Assembly (NCBI RefSeq): GCF_900230225.1
Contig: NZ_OCNH01000008.1
Location: forward strand, 186,001-250,000
Direction: 5' to 3'
Origin: Spirosoma fluviale
GTDB taxonomy: Bacteria; Bacteroidota; Bacteroidia; Cytophagales; Spirosomataceae
DNA: 64,000 bases
The position numbers were made by a program, and so were the translations under genes. The stretch's first letter is position 1. Every line of letters begins with the position of its first letter. A model generated the notes under the pieces. The model did not search any database. It saw nothing but the letters and a program-made list of their open reading frames with translations, and was not told the DNA's origin. Positions 17,876 to 26,002 of the stretch are shown in pieces.

Positions 17876-18520
17876 ATGCAAAAGACCTTACCCCGCCTGT
17901 TGGTAGCTACGCTGCTGCTTGGCCTCTGCATTAGTTTTATCAGCCGCCCTGCCGCGCGTGGTTGGGTGACTATTTTTGATGGCAAGACCCTCAACGGCTG
18001 GAAATTGACCGAGGAGAGCCCCGAGACGTTTAGTGTTCAGGATGGTGCCATCGTTGTGGCCGGACCACGCGCCCACCTCTTTTACGAAGGCCCCGTAAAT
18101 GACCACAACTTCAAGAATTTCGAATGGAAAGCGAAGGTAAAAACCATGCCCGGCTCCAACTCCGGTATGTTTATTCACACCGCCTATCAACCATCGGGCT
18201 GGCCTTCCAAAGGCTACGAAATCCAGGTCAATCAAACGCACACGGATTGGCGTAAAACGGGTAGTGTTTACGGGCTTCAGGATGTGAAGGAAGTTTTCGT
18301 CAAAGACGACGAGTGGTACACCGAACACATTATCGTGCAGGGCAAAAAAGTAATTATTAAAATCAACGACAAGGTGATCAATGACTATACCGAGCCAGAC
18401 AGCATCAGCACCGGAAAGTCGATGAAGAAACTGAGCACCGGTACCGTTGCCTTACAGGGCCACGATCCAAAAAGCAAAGTATTTTACAAAGACATCCAGA
18501 TTAAGGTATTACCGGATTAA
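17876..18520 (+). CDS. Secreted DUF1080 (3-keto-disaccharide hydrolase-type) protein
   Basis: A 214-residue exported protein: signal peptide at residues 1-28, then a single concanavalin-like DUF1080 domain. Typical motifs are WVTIFDGKTLNGWKLT, PGSNSGMFIH, KGYEIQVNQ and GTVALQGHD near the C-terminus. Members of this fold act on 3-keto-glycosides or bind carbohydrates. The protein has the usual length for the single-domain form. It is monocistronic, with a terminator-like hairpin directly after it. The precise substrate is unknown. Confidence 0.9.
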   Translation: MQKTLPRLLVATLLLGLCISFISRPAARGWVTIFDGKTLNGWKLTEESPETFSVQDGAIVVAGPRAHLFYEGPVNDHNFKNFEWKAKVKTMPGSNSGMFIHTAYQPSGWPSKGYEIQVNQTHTDWRKTGSVYGLQDVKEVFVKDDEWYTEHIIVQGKKVIIKINDKVINDYTEPDSISTGKSMKKLSTGTVALQGHDPKSKVFYKDIQIKVLPD

Positions 18521-18536
18521 CAATTAACTAAGATCG

Positions 18537-18591
18537 GGAATGGGACAAGAGGACCAAATTGGTCTCTCCGCTCCCATTCCTCAATTTTTTT
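18537..18591 (+). terminator. Terminator after the DUF1080 gene
   Basis: Outer stem GGAATGGGA/TCCCATTCC (18537-18545 with 18572-18580) encloses a second stem (AGAGGACC/GGTCTCT), followed by a run of T at 18584-18591. It sits between convergent genes and can serve both. Confidence 0.8.
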
Positions 18592-18592
18592 C

Positions 18593-19597
18593 TTACCTGA
18601 ACTGTTGAATACTGTAAGTATTCGCCCGAAGCTGGGCCGGATTTTTAGCCGCTACGGCAGCACTTACTTCCCCGATACGGGCATTGAGGCTGTAGATCTT
18701 TTCGTTCATCAACGTATTCGTGGTGGCTTCACTATAGCCCACGCTATCTGTCTTCACAATTGCGTAGGTTTTCCACCCGTCTGTACTACGCACCTGCGAC
18801 ACCTGCTTCCGGTTATTGACCACGTATAAGTCATTGTTAGACAGAAGCATCCCATCGCCGTTAAGTAACGCTGGCCCTTTTATTTCCAGAACGTCAGCCG
18901 GATTTAACAGATTCACTTTGAATAATTTACCCTGATTTGATTTCACCACAATCAGAAACTTGTCGGGGTGGTACACAATCCCGTTCAGGTTGATACCTTC
19001 TCCTCCGGCAAAAAGTGGCGAATTGGCGAAAATAGAGGGCTGGGTGGTATCTGCCGGAACTTTGTAAATGACGGAAGCAAACGAGTCTGTTACATATGCA
19101 TTCCCATCCTCATCAAGCGCAACGTCATTGGCATAGTGCTCCGCAGCTGGCAGAAGAGCCGCCAAGTTAACCCGACGCACATTTTGCCCCGACTTAAGGT
19201 TGTAGACAAATAATCCGGCCGTTTTCCGGATTGTTATGGGTGTACTCTTCTCCGAAACGCCCTGGTCTCCGTTACATACATAGAGCAGATCTCCCTGCGC
19301 CTTCAGGCCAAGACTACTGATCAACTCATCATCAACGATCAGATCGCTATACCGCCCGGTGGCGTCTACCGCTCCTATTTTTCCCTGTGTTATAGAGCTA
19401 ACCAGAAAGGTATTGAGTTGTGTCGAATACGTTATTCCCTCCGGGTATTGCCGGGTGGCTGAGAATGAAATACGCTCAGGAATGACTGGCGCGTTGTATA
19501 TAGGATCATCTGTATTACAGGCCAGAAGGCAGACAGTGGTACTGAGTACAGTACAAATTGAACGAATGTTGAGTGACATAATTTTGATTATTTTCAA
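18593..19597 (-). CDS. Propeller-type lipoprotein (SMP-30/gluconolactonase-like)
   Basis: A 334-residue putative lipoprotein with an N-terminal signal and lipobox ending at the cysteine of VCLLAC; an alternative start is the ATG seven codons in. The mature part shows propeller blades (FPEGITYSTQLNTFLVSSI, NDVALDEDGNAYVTDSF, NGIVYHPDKFLIVV) resembling SMP-30/gluconolactonase/LRE-like proteins of Cytophagales. No complete set of metal ligands could be assigned. It probably sits on the periplasmic side of a membrane. It is monocistronic and convergent with the DUF1080 gene. Confidence 0.78.
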   Translation of the reverse strand: MKIIKIMSLNIRSICTVLSTTVCLLACNTDDPIYNAPVIPERISFSATRQYPEGITYSTQLNTFLVSSITQGKIGAVDATGRYSDLIVDDELISSLGLKAQGDLLYVCNGDQGVSEKSTPITIRKTAGLFVYNLKSGQNVRRVNLAALLPAAEHYANDVALDEDGNAYVTDSFASVIYKVPADTTQPSIFANSPLFAGGEGINLNGIVYHPDKFLIVVKSNQGKLFKVNLLNPADVLEIKGPALLNGDGMLLSNNDLYVVNNRKQVSQVRSTDGWKTYAIVKTDSVGYSEATTNTLMNEKIYSLNARIGEVSAAVAAKNPAQLRANTYSIQQFR

Positions 19598-19752
19598 TTC
19601 GATAGATTAAATCTAAATCATAAGCCATCATGAATTGTTTTTCCTCATAGGTCGAAGGTATTAACGCTCTTTTGTGCGGTTTTGCTTGATTTCAACAAAA
19701 AACCAAACGGCTATTTTCGAGTTAACTTACCATACACAATCGCTCTACGCTT

Positions 19753-20115
19753 ATGAACCACTTCACCACCCTTACCGAAGCCATGGAAGACCTTCGGAAC
19801 CGCGGCTATACGCATGAATTTGGCCCGAAACACGATTTTCTGGAAGAGAAAAGTACGGAAACCAAGTTGAAGGGAGAGGAATTTAACGTCGATGAATTCC
19901 ATCGCTTTGAAGGAACGTCTGATCCCGGCGATGAAATGACCCTCTACGCCATAACAGCCGCGAACGGCATGAAAGGTGTATTTGTATCAGCACAAGGCAC
20001 TTACGCCAACGAGGTATCGGCTGAGTTAATGGCCAAATTCAACGTCTCTGACCGTGCCAATGTTAACACAGATGGGGCCGTGAAGCCAATTGATACTATT
20101 GTGGCCGATCAATAA
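19753..20115 (+). CDS. Conserved small Bacteroidota protein of unknown function
   Basis: A 120-residue soluble acidic protein. It opens with FTTLTEAMEDLRNRGYTHEF and has the FNVDEFHRFEGTSDPGDEMTLYAI segment around residues 44-67, then GVFVSAQGTYANEVS. Proteins of this type are widespread in Bacteroidota and have sometimes been labelled phosphoribosylpyrophosphate synthetase, which the size and motifs do not support. No catalytic motif is visible. It is monocistronic, with a terminator hairpin 24 bp after the stop. Confidence 0.8.
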   Translation: MNHFTTLTEAMEDLRNRGYTHEFGPKHDFLEEKSTETKLKGEEFNVDEFHRFEGTSDPGDEMTLYAITAANGMKGVFVSAQGTYANEVSAELMAKFNVSDRANVNTDGAVKPIDTIVADQ

Positions 20116-20138
20116 GTCATTTGCACGATATTTGCAAG

Positions 20139-20175
20139 AAAAATCCCGGAAGATGCAAAATTTTCCGGGATTTTT
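20139..20175 (+). terminator. Intrinsic terminator before queA
   Basis: A perfect 12-bp stem (20139-20150 with 20164-20175), rich in A on the left and T on the right, loop of 13. It ends transcription of the 120-aa gene and lies only 3 bp before the -7 element of queA. Confidence 0.8.
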
Positions 20176-20178
20176 GGT

Positions 20179-20186
20179 TACCTTTG
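20179..20186 (+). promoter_or_regulatory. Putative queA promoter -7 element
   Basis: TACCTTTG fits TAnnTTTG exactly, 44 bp before the queA ATG. Its upstream -33 region would fall inside the terminator hairpin of the preceding gene, so the two signals are interlocked. No preQ1 riboswitch-like structure is obvious in the short leader. Confidence 0.5.
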
Positions 20187-20230
20187 CGGTCTTTACAAAA
20201 AATGCGCCGTTCTTTTTCGTGCTATAGATT

Positions 20231-21274
20231 ATGAAGTTATCCGAATTCAAATTTGATTTACCCGAAAGTCTTATCGCCAAATACCCGGTTGAGCGGGGTG
20301 AATCACGGTTGATGGTTGTTGACCGAAAAGCTAAAACTATTGAACACAAGCAGTTTTCGGATATGCTGAGTTACTTCGGCGATGGCGATGTGATGGTGAT
20401 CAATAACACAAAAGTTTTTCCGGCCCGGCTATACGGCAATAAAGAAAAAACGGGTGCTAAAATTGAAGTTTTCCTCCTGCGTGAACTGAACCGCGAGATG
20501 AAACTCTGGGATGTTCTGGTTGATCCTGCCCGCAAAATCCGCGTGGGCAATAAGCTATATTTTGGCGATAGTGACCTCGTCGCTGAAGTCATTGATAATA
20601 CAACATCACGCGGTCGAACCATCCGCTTTTTATTCGATGGTAACCACGAGGAATTCATGAAAGCTGTGGACGAATTGGGCGAAACACCCATTCCCCGCGA
20701 AATGAACCGGGAAGCCGAAGACGCTGACCGCGACGCCTATCAAACAGTATTTGCACAACATGTGGGGGCGGTAGCAGCACCTACGGCCGGTTTGCACTTT
20801 ACCCGCGCTATGATGAAGCGGATGGAAATTAAAGGGATCGATTTTGCACCGGTTACGTTGCACGTTGGGTTGGGCACGTTCCGCCAGGTTGATGTAGAAG
20901 ACCTGACCAAACATAAAACGGATTCCGAAAATTACCGGATTCCGGAAGAATCCGCTCAAATCGTGAACAAGGCGCTTGATGCCGGTAAGCGGGTTTGTGC
21001 CGTTGGCACAACCTCTCTCAAAGCCATCGAGTCGTCGGTTTCGGCAAATAGCCGGTTAAAGCCCGTTGAAGGCTGGACGGATCGGTTCATTTTCCCGCCT
21101 TACGATTTTAAAATCGCTAATTCGCTGCTCACTAGCCTTCACCTGCCGGAGTCTATTCTGATCATGATGACCAGTGCGTTTGGTGGTCATGAACTCATCA
21201 AGGAAGCCTATCAGGTCGCGATTAAAGAGAAATACCGTTTCTTCAGCTACGGCGATGCCATGCTGATTATTTAA
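20231..21274 (+). CDS. queA: S-adenosylmethionine:tRNA ribosyltransferase-isomerase
   Basis: QueA transfers and isomerises the ribosyl group of SAM onto 7-aminomethyl-7-deazaguanine in tRNA, making epoxyqueuosine. The 347-residue protein is full length. Motifs include FDLPESLIAKYP at the N-terminus, MVINNTKVFPARL, GAVAAPTAGLHFT around residue 177 and VGTTSLKAIES in the C-terminal third. It is cytoplasmic. It is followed after 71 bp by ispD, with heptad-arm hairpin E in the gap. Confidence 0.97.
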   Translation: MKLSEFKFDLPESLIAKYPVERGESRLMVVDRKAKTIEHKQFSDMLSYFGDGDVMVINNTKVFPARLYGNKEKTGAKIEVFLLRELNREMKLWDVLVDPARKIRVGNKLYFGDSDLVAEVIDNTTSRGRTIRFLFDGNHEEFMKAVDELGETPIPREMNREAEDADRDAYQTVFAQHVGAVAAPTAGLHFTRAMMKRMEIKGIDFAPVTLHVGLGTFRQVDVEDLTKHKTDSENYRIPEESAQIVNKALDAGKRVCAVGTTSLKAIESSVSANSRLKPVEGWTDRFIFPPYDFKIANSLLTSLHLPESILIMMTSAFGGHELIKEAYQVAIKEKYRFFSYGDAMLII

Positions 21275-21299
21275 GGGATTAGCACCCCCACAACAATTG

Positions 21300-21375
21300 A
21301 TTAGTGGTAAGTAGTAAGTAGTTTTGTCGAGCGAGTTTTTCACGTATGACAGACCCCTTACTACCTACCACTAAT
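21300..21375. repeat. Heptad-arm hairpin E, between queA and ispD
   Basis: Arms at 21300-21319 and 21356-21375 pair at 18 of 20 positions. The left arm contains taagtag twice; the right arm reads ccttact, acctacc, actaat. The right arm lies inside the ispD reading frame and encodes residues 4-10 of that protein. The loop holds the ispD start codon (21346), so the hairpin could limit ribosome access. Confidence 0.7.
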
Positions 21376-22065
21376 TTTTTTGCCATTATTGTTGCCGGTG
21401 GCAGTGGCAGCCGCATGAAGTCGGACATACCTAAACAGTTCCTGCTTCTCAACGGCAAACCAATTCTTCAGCACACCATCGAGCAGTTTCTGGCGGTTCA
21501 ACTCCCCCCCCTGTCCTCACAGACCGGACATACACCTGCTTTGCAGCTCCAAACGGTAAACATCATCCTGGTACTCCCCGCCCGTGATTTACCGACCTGG
21601 GATAAACTGTGTGAAGAGCATAATTTTCATCCCAACATTAAGACGGTCATTGGCGGCAACAGCCGGTTTCAATCGGTGCGAAACGGCCTCCAGGCGATTG
21701 ACGCGCCCGATGGATTAGTGGCCGTTCATGATGGGGTTCGGCCTTTTGTCACGCCAGCGATTATTCAGGCCAGTTTTGAAACGGCGGCCCGTGTCGGTTC
21801 GGCCGTGACTTGTGTTCCGGTTAAGGATTCGGTACGGGTTATTGGGGCCGATGGTAGTAGTCAGGCGGTCGACCGCGCTCAATACCGGCTGGTGCAAACG
21901 CCCCAAACGTTTCGGCTCGACTTATTTCGGAAGGCTTTTCAAAGCGAGGAACAAGCTTTCTTCACCGACTGCGCCAGCGTTGTCGAGTTCGCCGGTTTTC
22001 CGATCACGCTGATCGATGGCTCGTACGAGAACATTAAAATCACCACGCCGGACGATTTAAGGTAA
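21346..22065 (+). CDS. ispD: 2-C-methyl-D-erythritol 4-phosphate cytidylyltransferase
   Basis: IspD makes CDP-methylerythritol from MEP and CTP in non-mevalonate isoprenoid synthesis. The 239-residue protein has the nucleotide-binding start AIIVAGGSGSRM at residues 13-24 followed by PKQF, and the VAVHDGVRPFV motif around residue 125. It ends in the ENIKITTPDDL motif typical of the family. The first ten residues are encoded partly by hairpin E and are not needed by the family, which normally begins just before the FAIIVAGG strand. There is also a longer loop near residues 50-65. It is 71 bp after queA and 54 bp before meaB. Confidence 0.95.
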   Translation: MTDPLLPTTNFFAIIVAGGSGSRMKSDIPKQFLLLNGKPILQHTIEQFLAVQLPPLSSQTGHTPALQLQTVNIILVLPARDLPTWDKLCEEHNFHPNIKTVIGGNSRFQSVRNGLQAIDAPDGLVAVHDGVRPFVTPAIIQASFETAARVGSAVTCVPVKDSVRVIGADGSSQAVDRAQYRLVQTPQTFRLDLFRKAFQSEEQAFFTDCASVVEFAGFPITLIDGSYENIKITTPDDLR

Positions 22066-22119
22066 CCCAAGCCAGCAACTGCCACTTACTACACAGTTCA
22101 ACGACTCCACTGCTCTGCC

Positions 22120-23109
22120 ATGCGCCATCGACTTACGCCCGATCAATACGCTACCGGCATCCTGGCTGGCGACCGGTTGGTGCTCAGTCAGGCAATTACC
22201 CTGATCGAGAGCCGCCGGGCCGACGATCAGCTACTGGCACAGCAGGTATTGGCGCGTATTCTTCCAAACACGGGCCATTCAACCCGAATTGGCATAACGG
22301 GCGTACCGGGCGTCGGAAAAAGTACCTTCATCGAATCGTTTGGCACCCACTTAACCGGCCTGGGGCACACACTCGCCGTACTCACCGTCGATCCCACCAG
22401 CCAGCGTTCAGGAGGCAGTTTGATGGGAGATAAAACCCGGATGGAAACCCTGTCGATGAATCCCAGAGCCTACATTCGTCCTTCACCGGCAGGCGATTCG
22501 CTGGGGGGCGTGGCCCATCGAACCCGCGAAACGATGCTCCTTTGCGAAGCCGCAGGTTTCGACATTATCCTGATCGAGACAGTTGGCGTAGGGCAATCGG
22601 AAACGGTAGTACACGGCATGGTCGACTTCTTTCTATTGCTCATGCTGGCCGGTGCGGGAGATGAGCTACAAGGCATGAAACGCGGCATCATGGAACTGGC
22701 CGATGCATTGGCCATTACCAAAGCCGACGGCGATAATCGGGCCGCAACTAACCGGGCGCGCGTCGAGTATCAGAATGCCCTGCATCTGTTCCCGCCTACC
22801 GGCACGGGCTGGTTTCCGCCGGTACTAACCTGCTCTACCGTAACCGGTGATGGCATTACGTCCATCTGGCAAACGATACAGGCGCATCAGGAGTTGACAA
22901 CGCAGAACGGGCAGCGAACTTACCGTCGACAGGAACAGCAATTAAGCTGGTTTCGGTCTTTATTGCGGCAACGACTTGAGAACCGCTTTTACGAGCAGGC
23001 TGGCATACGAAGTCAGTTGTCAAGCATTGAAGAGCAAGTACGGACAGGAACCTTACTTCCAGCTCCGGCCGTTGATCAACTGCTGCGTTATTCGCCGGAA
23101 AATCAGTAG
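22120..23109 (+). CDS. meaB: Methylmalonyl-CoA mutase-associated GTPase MeaB
   Basis: A 329-residue G3E-family GTPase that gates cofactor loading and protection of the B12 enzyme methylmalonyl-CoA mutase. Walker A is GVPGVGKST at residues 61-69, followed by the VDPTSQRSGGSLMGDKTRM segment and the IETVGVGQSE switch; the base-recognition motif is ITKADGD. The mutase itself is not in this window. It is plus-strand, 54 bp after ispD, and precedes the cupredoxin gene by under 30 bp, but no functional link is obvious. Confidence 0.95.
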   Translation: MRHRLTPDQYATGILAGDRLVLSQAITLIESRRADDQLLAQQVLARILPNTGHSTRIGITGVPGVGKSTFIESFGTHLTGLGHTLAVLTVDPTSQRSGGSLMGDKTRMETLSMNPRAYIRPSPAGDSLGGVAHRTRETMLLCEAAGFDIILIETVGVGQSETVVHGMVDFFLLLMLAGAGDELQGMKRGIMELADALAITKADGDNRAATNRARVEYQNALHLFPPTGTGWFPPVLTCSTVTGDGITSIWQTIQAHQELTTQNGQRTYRRQEQQLSWFRSLLRQRLENRFYEQAGIRSQLSSIEEQVRTGTLLPAPAVDQLLRYSPENQ

Positions 23110-23138
23110 GTTTTTGCGTGCTTGATGCTTCCGTACTC

Positions 23139-24236
23139 ATGCTCAGATTCCTTTTCCAGCTTAGCTGTTTATTAGCCCTTATACCCGCTCAAGCACAACG
23201 GGATACGGTAATCCAGATTTCAGCAACGGGTGGCTTACAATACAGCCAGAAGCGCATTGTTGTGAAGCCAAACACGCGGCTCACCCTTGTCTTTCACAAC
23301 AAAGACGACATGGCACATAATCTGGTTATTACTCGCCCAAATTCCCGACTTCGGGTGGTGGAGTTTGCGCTGGCGCTGGGCGACAAGGGAGCCAGCCAAC
23401 ACTATATTCCCGCTATTGACGATGTGCTGGCCCATACCAGCAGCGTTGAGCCCGGCAATACCGACTCGGTAACCTTAAAACTGACCGAGGGTGGGTATCC
23501 CTTTGTATGTACTTTTCCTGGACATGGGTTCATCATGTACGGCATTATTTACGCCACTAAAGACGTAAAGCGGCTTCCCCAACCTGACCAGGACATCAAC
23601 ATGCCCAACCCTGCCCGAACGCAGGAAGCTGCCCATCAGCATCATTCGGCGGCATCCGGACACCCTTTCCCGATAACTCTCCCGGCCGTTTACCGGACGT
23701 TTATGCCCGACTGCGGCCCGGCGGCCATTGCCGTTGGCTTACCGGGGCCTAATGGCGGACAATCGTACGTATTTGATGCCGGTGAATGCCGCATACGCTA
23801 TGCCTGGTCGGGTGGGTTTGTCGATAATACAGAGCAATGGGAAGGAAAAGGCCAGTTACTGACAAAGGTGGTCGGCGATATTTACTATCGGGATTTGGGC
23901 GGATTTCCCTGGCGCGTTGGCAGCACAGTACCTAAGGCACAATTTAAAGGGTATAGCCTTATCAATCGATACCCGGAATTCCGGTATGTCATGAACGGGG
24001 TTGAGGTTAGGGAACTGGTTAAACCACTGGCAAGGGGGCGGGGGCTCGTCCGAACCTTTACGTTTGGACCAACCAAAAAAACGCTCTCCTTCATTAACAA
24101 GCCACAGCCGGGTATTCGAGTACAGTCATCTGTGGGTCGTTTTCAGAAAGAAACCCTCATCATCCCCCCCGGCACCAGACAGGTAGTTTTGACAATGAAG
24201 TATGAAGTAGTATTAGGAGCGAGGAGTGAGGAGTGA
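23139..24236 (+). CDS. Secreted azurin-like cupredoxin with a C-terminal accessory domain
   Basis: An exported two-domain protein. I start at the ATG at 23139, which gives a signal peptide ending AQAQ; a GTG at 23118 would add seven residues before it. Residues 21-140 are a cupredoxin: type-1 copper ligands His60, Cys124, His129 and Met133 have exactly the azurin spacing (C-x4-H-x3-M). After a His-rich linker (about 165-180), residues 185-360 form a second domain with GYSLINRYPEFRYVMNGVEV, a motif also found in propeller/cytochrome proteins of this lineage. It is probably a periplasmic electron carrier for the propeller protein encoded next. The last eight codons come from hairpin D. Confidence 0.85.
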   Translation: MLRFLFQLSCLLALIPAQAQRDTVIQISATGGLQYSQKRIVVKPNTRLTLVFHNKDDMAHNLVITRPNSRLRVVEFALALGDKGASQHYIPAIDDVLAHTSSVEPGNTDSVTLKLTEGGYPFVCTFPGHGFIMYGIIYATKDVKRLPQPDQDINMPNPARTQEAAHQHHSAASGHPFPITLPAVYRTFMPDCGPAAIAVGLPGPNGGQSYVFDAGECRIRYAWSGGFVDNTEQWEGKGQLLTKVVGDIYYRDLGGFPWRVGSTVPKAQFKGYSLINRYPEFRYVMNGVEVRELVKPLARGRGLVRTFTFGPTKKTLSFINKPQPGIRVQSSVGRFQKETLIIPPGTRQVVLTMKYEVVLGARSEE

Positions 24237-24330
24237 GGAGGGCGGAGGGCGGACCGGCGTCAGCTAAATGCATGCGTCAGCCCTCCTAACTCCTAACTCC
24301 TAACTCCTCGCTCCTAACTCCTAATACTAG
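24208..24330. repeat. Heptad-arm hairpin D, after the cupredoxin gene
   Basis: Left arm (24208-24253) is ttaggag, cgaggag, tgaggag, tgaggag, ggcggag, ggcgga. Right arm (24281-24330) is cctaact three times, cctcgct, cctaact, cctaata. They are six heptads each and pair over their outer part with scattered mismatches; the loop of about 28 nt contains cgtcag twice. The left arm encodes the C-terminus (VLGARSEE) and stop of the cupredoxin protein. It is the longest member of the family in this window. Confidence 0.8.
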
Positions 24331-24352
24331 TACCAACCCTCCCCACAAACGC

Positions 24353-25828
24353 ATGTTCGCTTCTCTCATCCTCTCTTCATTTCTCTTTGCGTCCGCTCCT
24401 GCCGATACGATTTCGGATTATTATGAAGTGGAAACGATTGCTACGCCACCGGGTTTAGTCGCCGAAACGGGTGGGCTTTCGTTCCTGCCCGATGGACGCA
24501 TGGCGGCTTGTTTTCACCGGGGTGAAGTGATGCTTTACAATCCGAAAACAAAAGCCTGGAAACTCTTTGCCGATGGCCTTCACGACCCGCTGGGCGTAGT
24601 AGCCGTCAGCAATCGGGAATTGCTCGTTATCCAGCGACCCGAACTGACGCGCCTGACAGACACCAATGGCGATGGCGTTGCGGATCTCTACGAAACCGTA
24701 GCCGACGACTATGGGATGTCGGGCAATTACCATGAGTTTGCGTTTGGGCCTGTCCGGGATGCCAAAGGAAATTTGTATATTAGTTTAAACACGGGATCAA
24801 ATGGTGCGGGCATTCGTGATGAAGTTCGGGGGCAGTACGAACCCCTTGGTCGGCAGGGGCGTATGTATGCTTGTGTGCCGTACCGGGGATGGGTTCTCCA
24901 GATTAGGCCGGATGGGACGATAAAGCCTTTTGCCAGCGGCTTTCGCTCCCCAAATGGTATTGGCTTTGATGCCAAAGGTCGCCTGTTTGTGACCGATAAC
25001 CAGGGCGACTGGCTGGGCACGAGCAAGCTTTATCACGTTGAAGAAGGAAAGTTTTATGGGCACCCTACCAGCCTTGTCTGGCGTCCGGGCTTTCCGAATG
25101 TAGACCCGCTAACCTTGCCGGTTCGCACGCTCGACAGTCTGCGAACGGTCGAAAGCATTGCTTTCCCACACGAAAGTATGGCCCACTCCCCTACCCAGAT
25201 TGTCGTTGATAATACGGTCGGCAAGTTCGGTCCATTTGCCGGGCAGATGTTCGTGGGCGATATGGATTATGCCCACCTGTTACGGATTCTGCCCGATGAG
25301 GTAGACGGGCAGATTCAGGGTGCCTGTATTCCTTTTTTCAGTAAAGCAGGTTCGAATGGAACTGCCATGCGAATTGGTAACAATCGGCTGGCTTTTGCTC
25401 CGGATGGGAGCCTGTACTTGGGCCAAACCGACCATGGCTGGCTTGGCTCACGCGGTATTCAGCGGATTCGCTACAAAGGAGGTGTGCCACTGGATATTAT
25501 GGCTATGAAGCTGACTCCAACCGGCTTTATCCTGACCTTTACCCAGCCGGTCGATGAGGCAACGGCACGTGAAATGGCCAATTACAAACTACGAAGCTAT
25601 TATTATGAATACCATCAGGCCTACGGATCGCCACAGATGGATGTTCAACCGGTTTCGGTAGCGGGTATACAGTTATCAACCGATCGCAAGACCGTTTCGC
25701 TAACTTTAGATAATCTAAAGCCCAATCGTATTTACGAATTGACGCTGGGTAATCTGGTCGCCAATAACGGTCAGAAAAAGCTGATGAACCACCTGATTTG
25801 CTATACCCTGAATAAGCTGGCAAAATAG
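24353..25828 (+). CDS. Secreted beta-propeller dehydrogenase-like protein
   Basis: A 491-residue exported protein with a signal peptide (about residues 1-17). It is built of propeller blades such as GGLSFLPDGRMAACFHRGEV, NYHEFAFGPVRDAKGNLYISL, FRSPNGIGFDAKGRLFVTDNQGDW and RLAFAPDGSLYLGQTDHGW, resembling PQQ-dependent sugar or sorbosone dehydrogenase folds. The C-terminal 95 residues form an Ig-like domain (FILTFTQPVDEATA to the end). I cannot confirm the PQQ ligands. It lies 116 bp after the cupredoxin gene with a hairpin between, so the two may form a periplasmic redox pair. Confidence 0.82.
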   Translation: MFASLILSSFLFASAPADTISDYYEVETIATPPGLVAETGGLSFLPDGRMAACFHRGEVMLYNPKTKAWKLFADGLHDPLGVVAVSNRELLVIQRPELTRLTDTNGDGVADLYETVADDYGMSGNYHEFAFGPVRDAKGNLYISLNTGSNGAGIRDEVRGQYEPLGRQGRMYACVPYRGWVLQIRPDGTIKPFASGFRSPNGIGFDAKGRLFVTDNQGDWLGTSKLYHVEEGKFYGHPTSLVWRPGFPNVDPLTLPVRTLDSLRTVESIAFPHESMAHSPTQIVVDNTVGKFGPFAGQMFVGDMDYAHLLRILPDEVDGQIQGACIPFFSKAGSNGTAMRIGNNRLAFAPDGSLYLGQTDHGWLGSRGIQRIRYKGGVPLDIMAMKLTPTGFILTFTQPVDEATAREMANYKLRSYYYEYHQAYGSPQMDVQPVSVAGIQLSTDRKTVSLTLDNLKPNRIYELTLGNLVANNGQKKLMNHLICYTLNKLAK

Positions 25829-25873
25829 TTCAGTACGGATTACCTCAACAGGAAGTTAAATCGGTTAAAAAAA

Positions 25874-25911
25874 CCGACTTTGGTAGGTTTCTTAAAACCT
25901 ATCAAAGTCGG
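25874..25911. repeat. Inverted repeat with CCGACTTTGRTAGGTTT arms
   Basis: Stem of 17 nt (25874-25890 with 25895-25911), one mismatch, loop CTTA. It lies 45 bp after the propeller gene stop and may act as a terminator, but there is no T-run. It shares the aagtc core with the next palindrome. Confidence 0.7.
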
Positions 25912-25955
25912 TAGTCAGTAGGTTTTGAGAATCGCAACGGCGAACCGTCCTACCA

Positions 25956-25978
25956 AAGTCAGGTTTAGAACCTGACTT
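25956..25978. repeat. Short palindrome AAGTCAGGTT/AACCTGACTT, copy 1
   Basis: Perfect 10-bp arms around a TAG loop, followed by CACC. A near-identical copy with AAGTCGGGTT and a 4-nt loop is at 38597-38620, also just downstream of a gene. It is a dispersed intergenic palindrome, not an obvious terminator. Confidence 0.7.
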
Positions 25979-26002
25979 CACCAGAAACCACTTCACCGGT
26001 TT

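Noticed and set aside
25829..26002. CRISPR-like repeat array
   Set aside because: The repeated words form palindromes of different length with no regular spacers.
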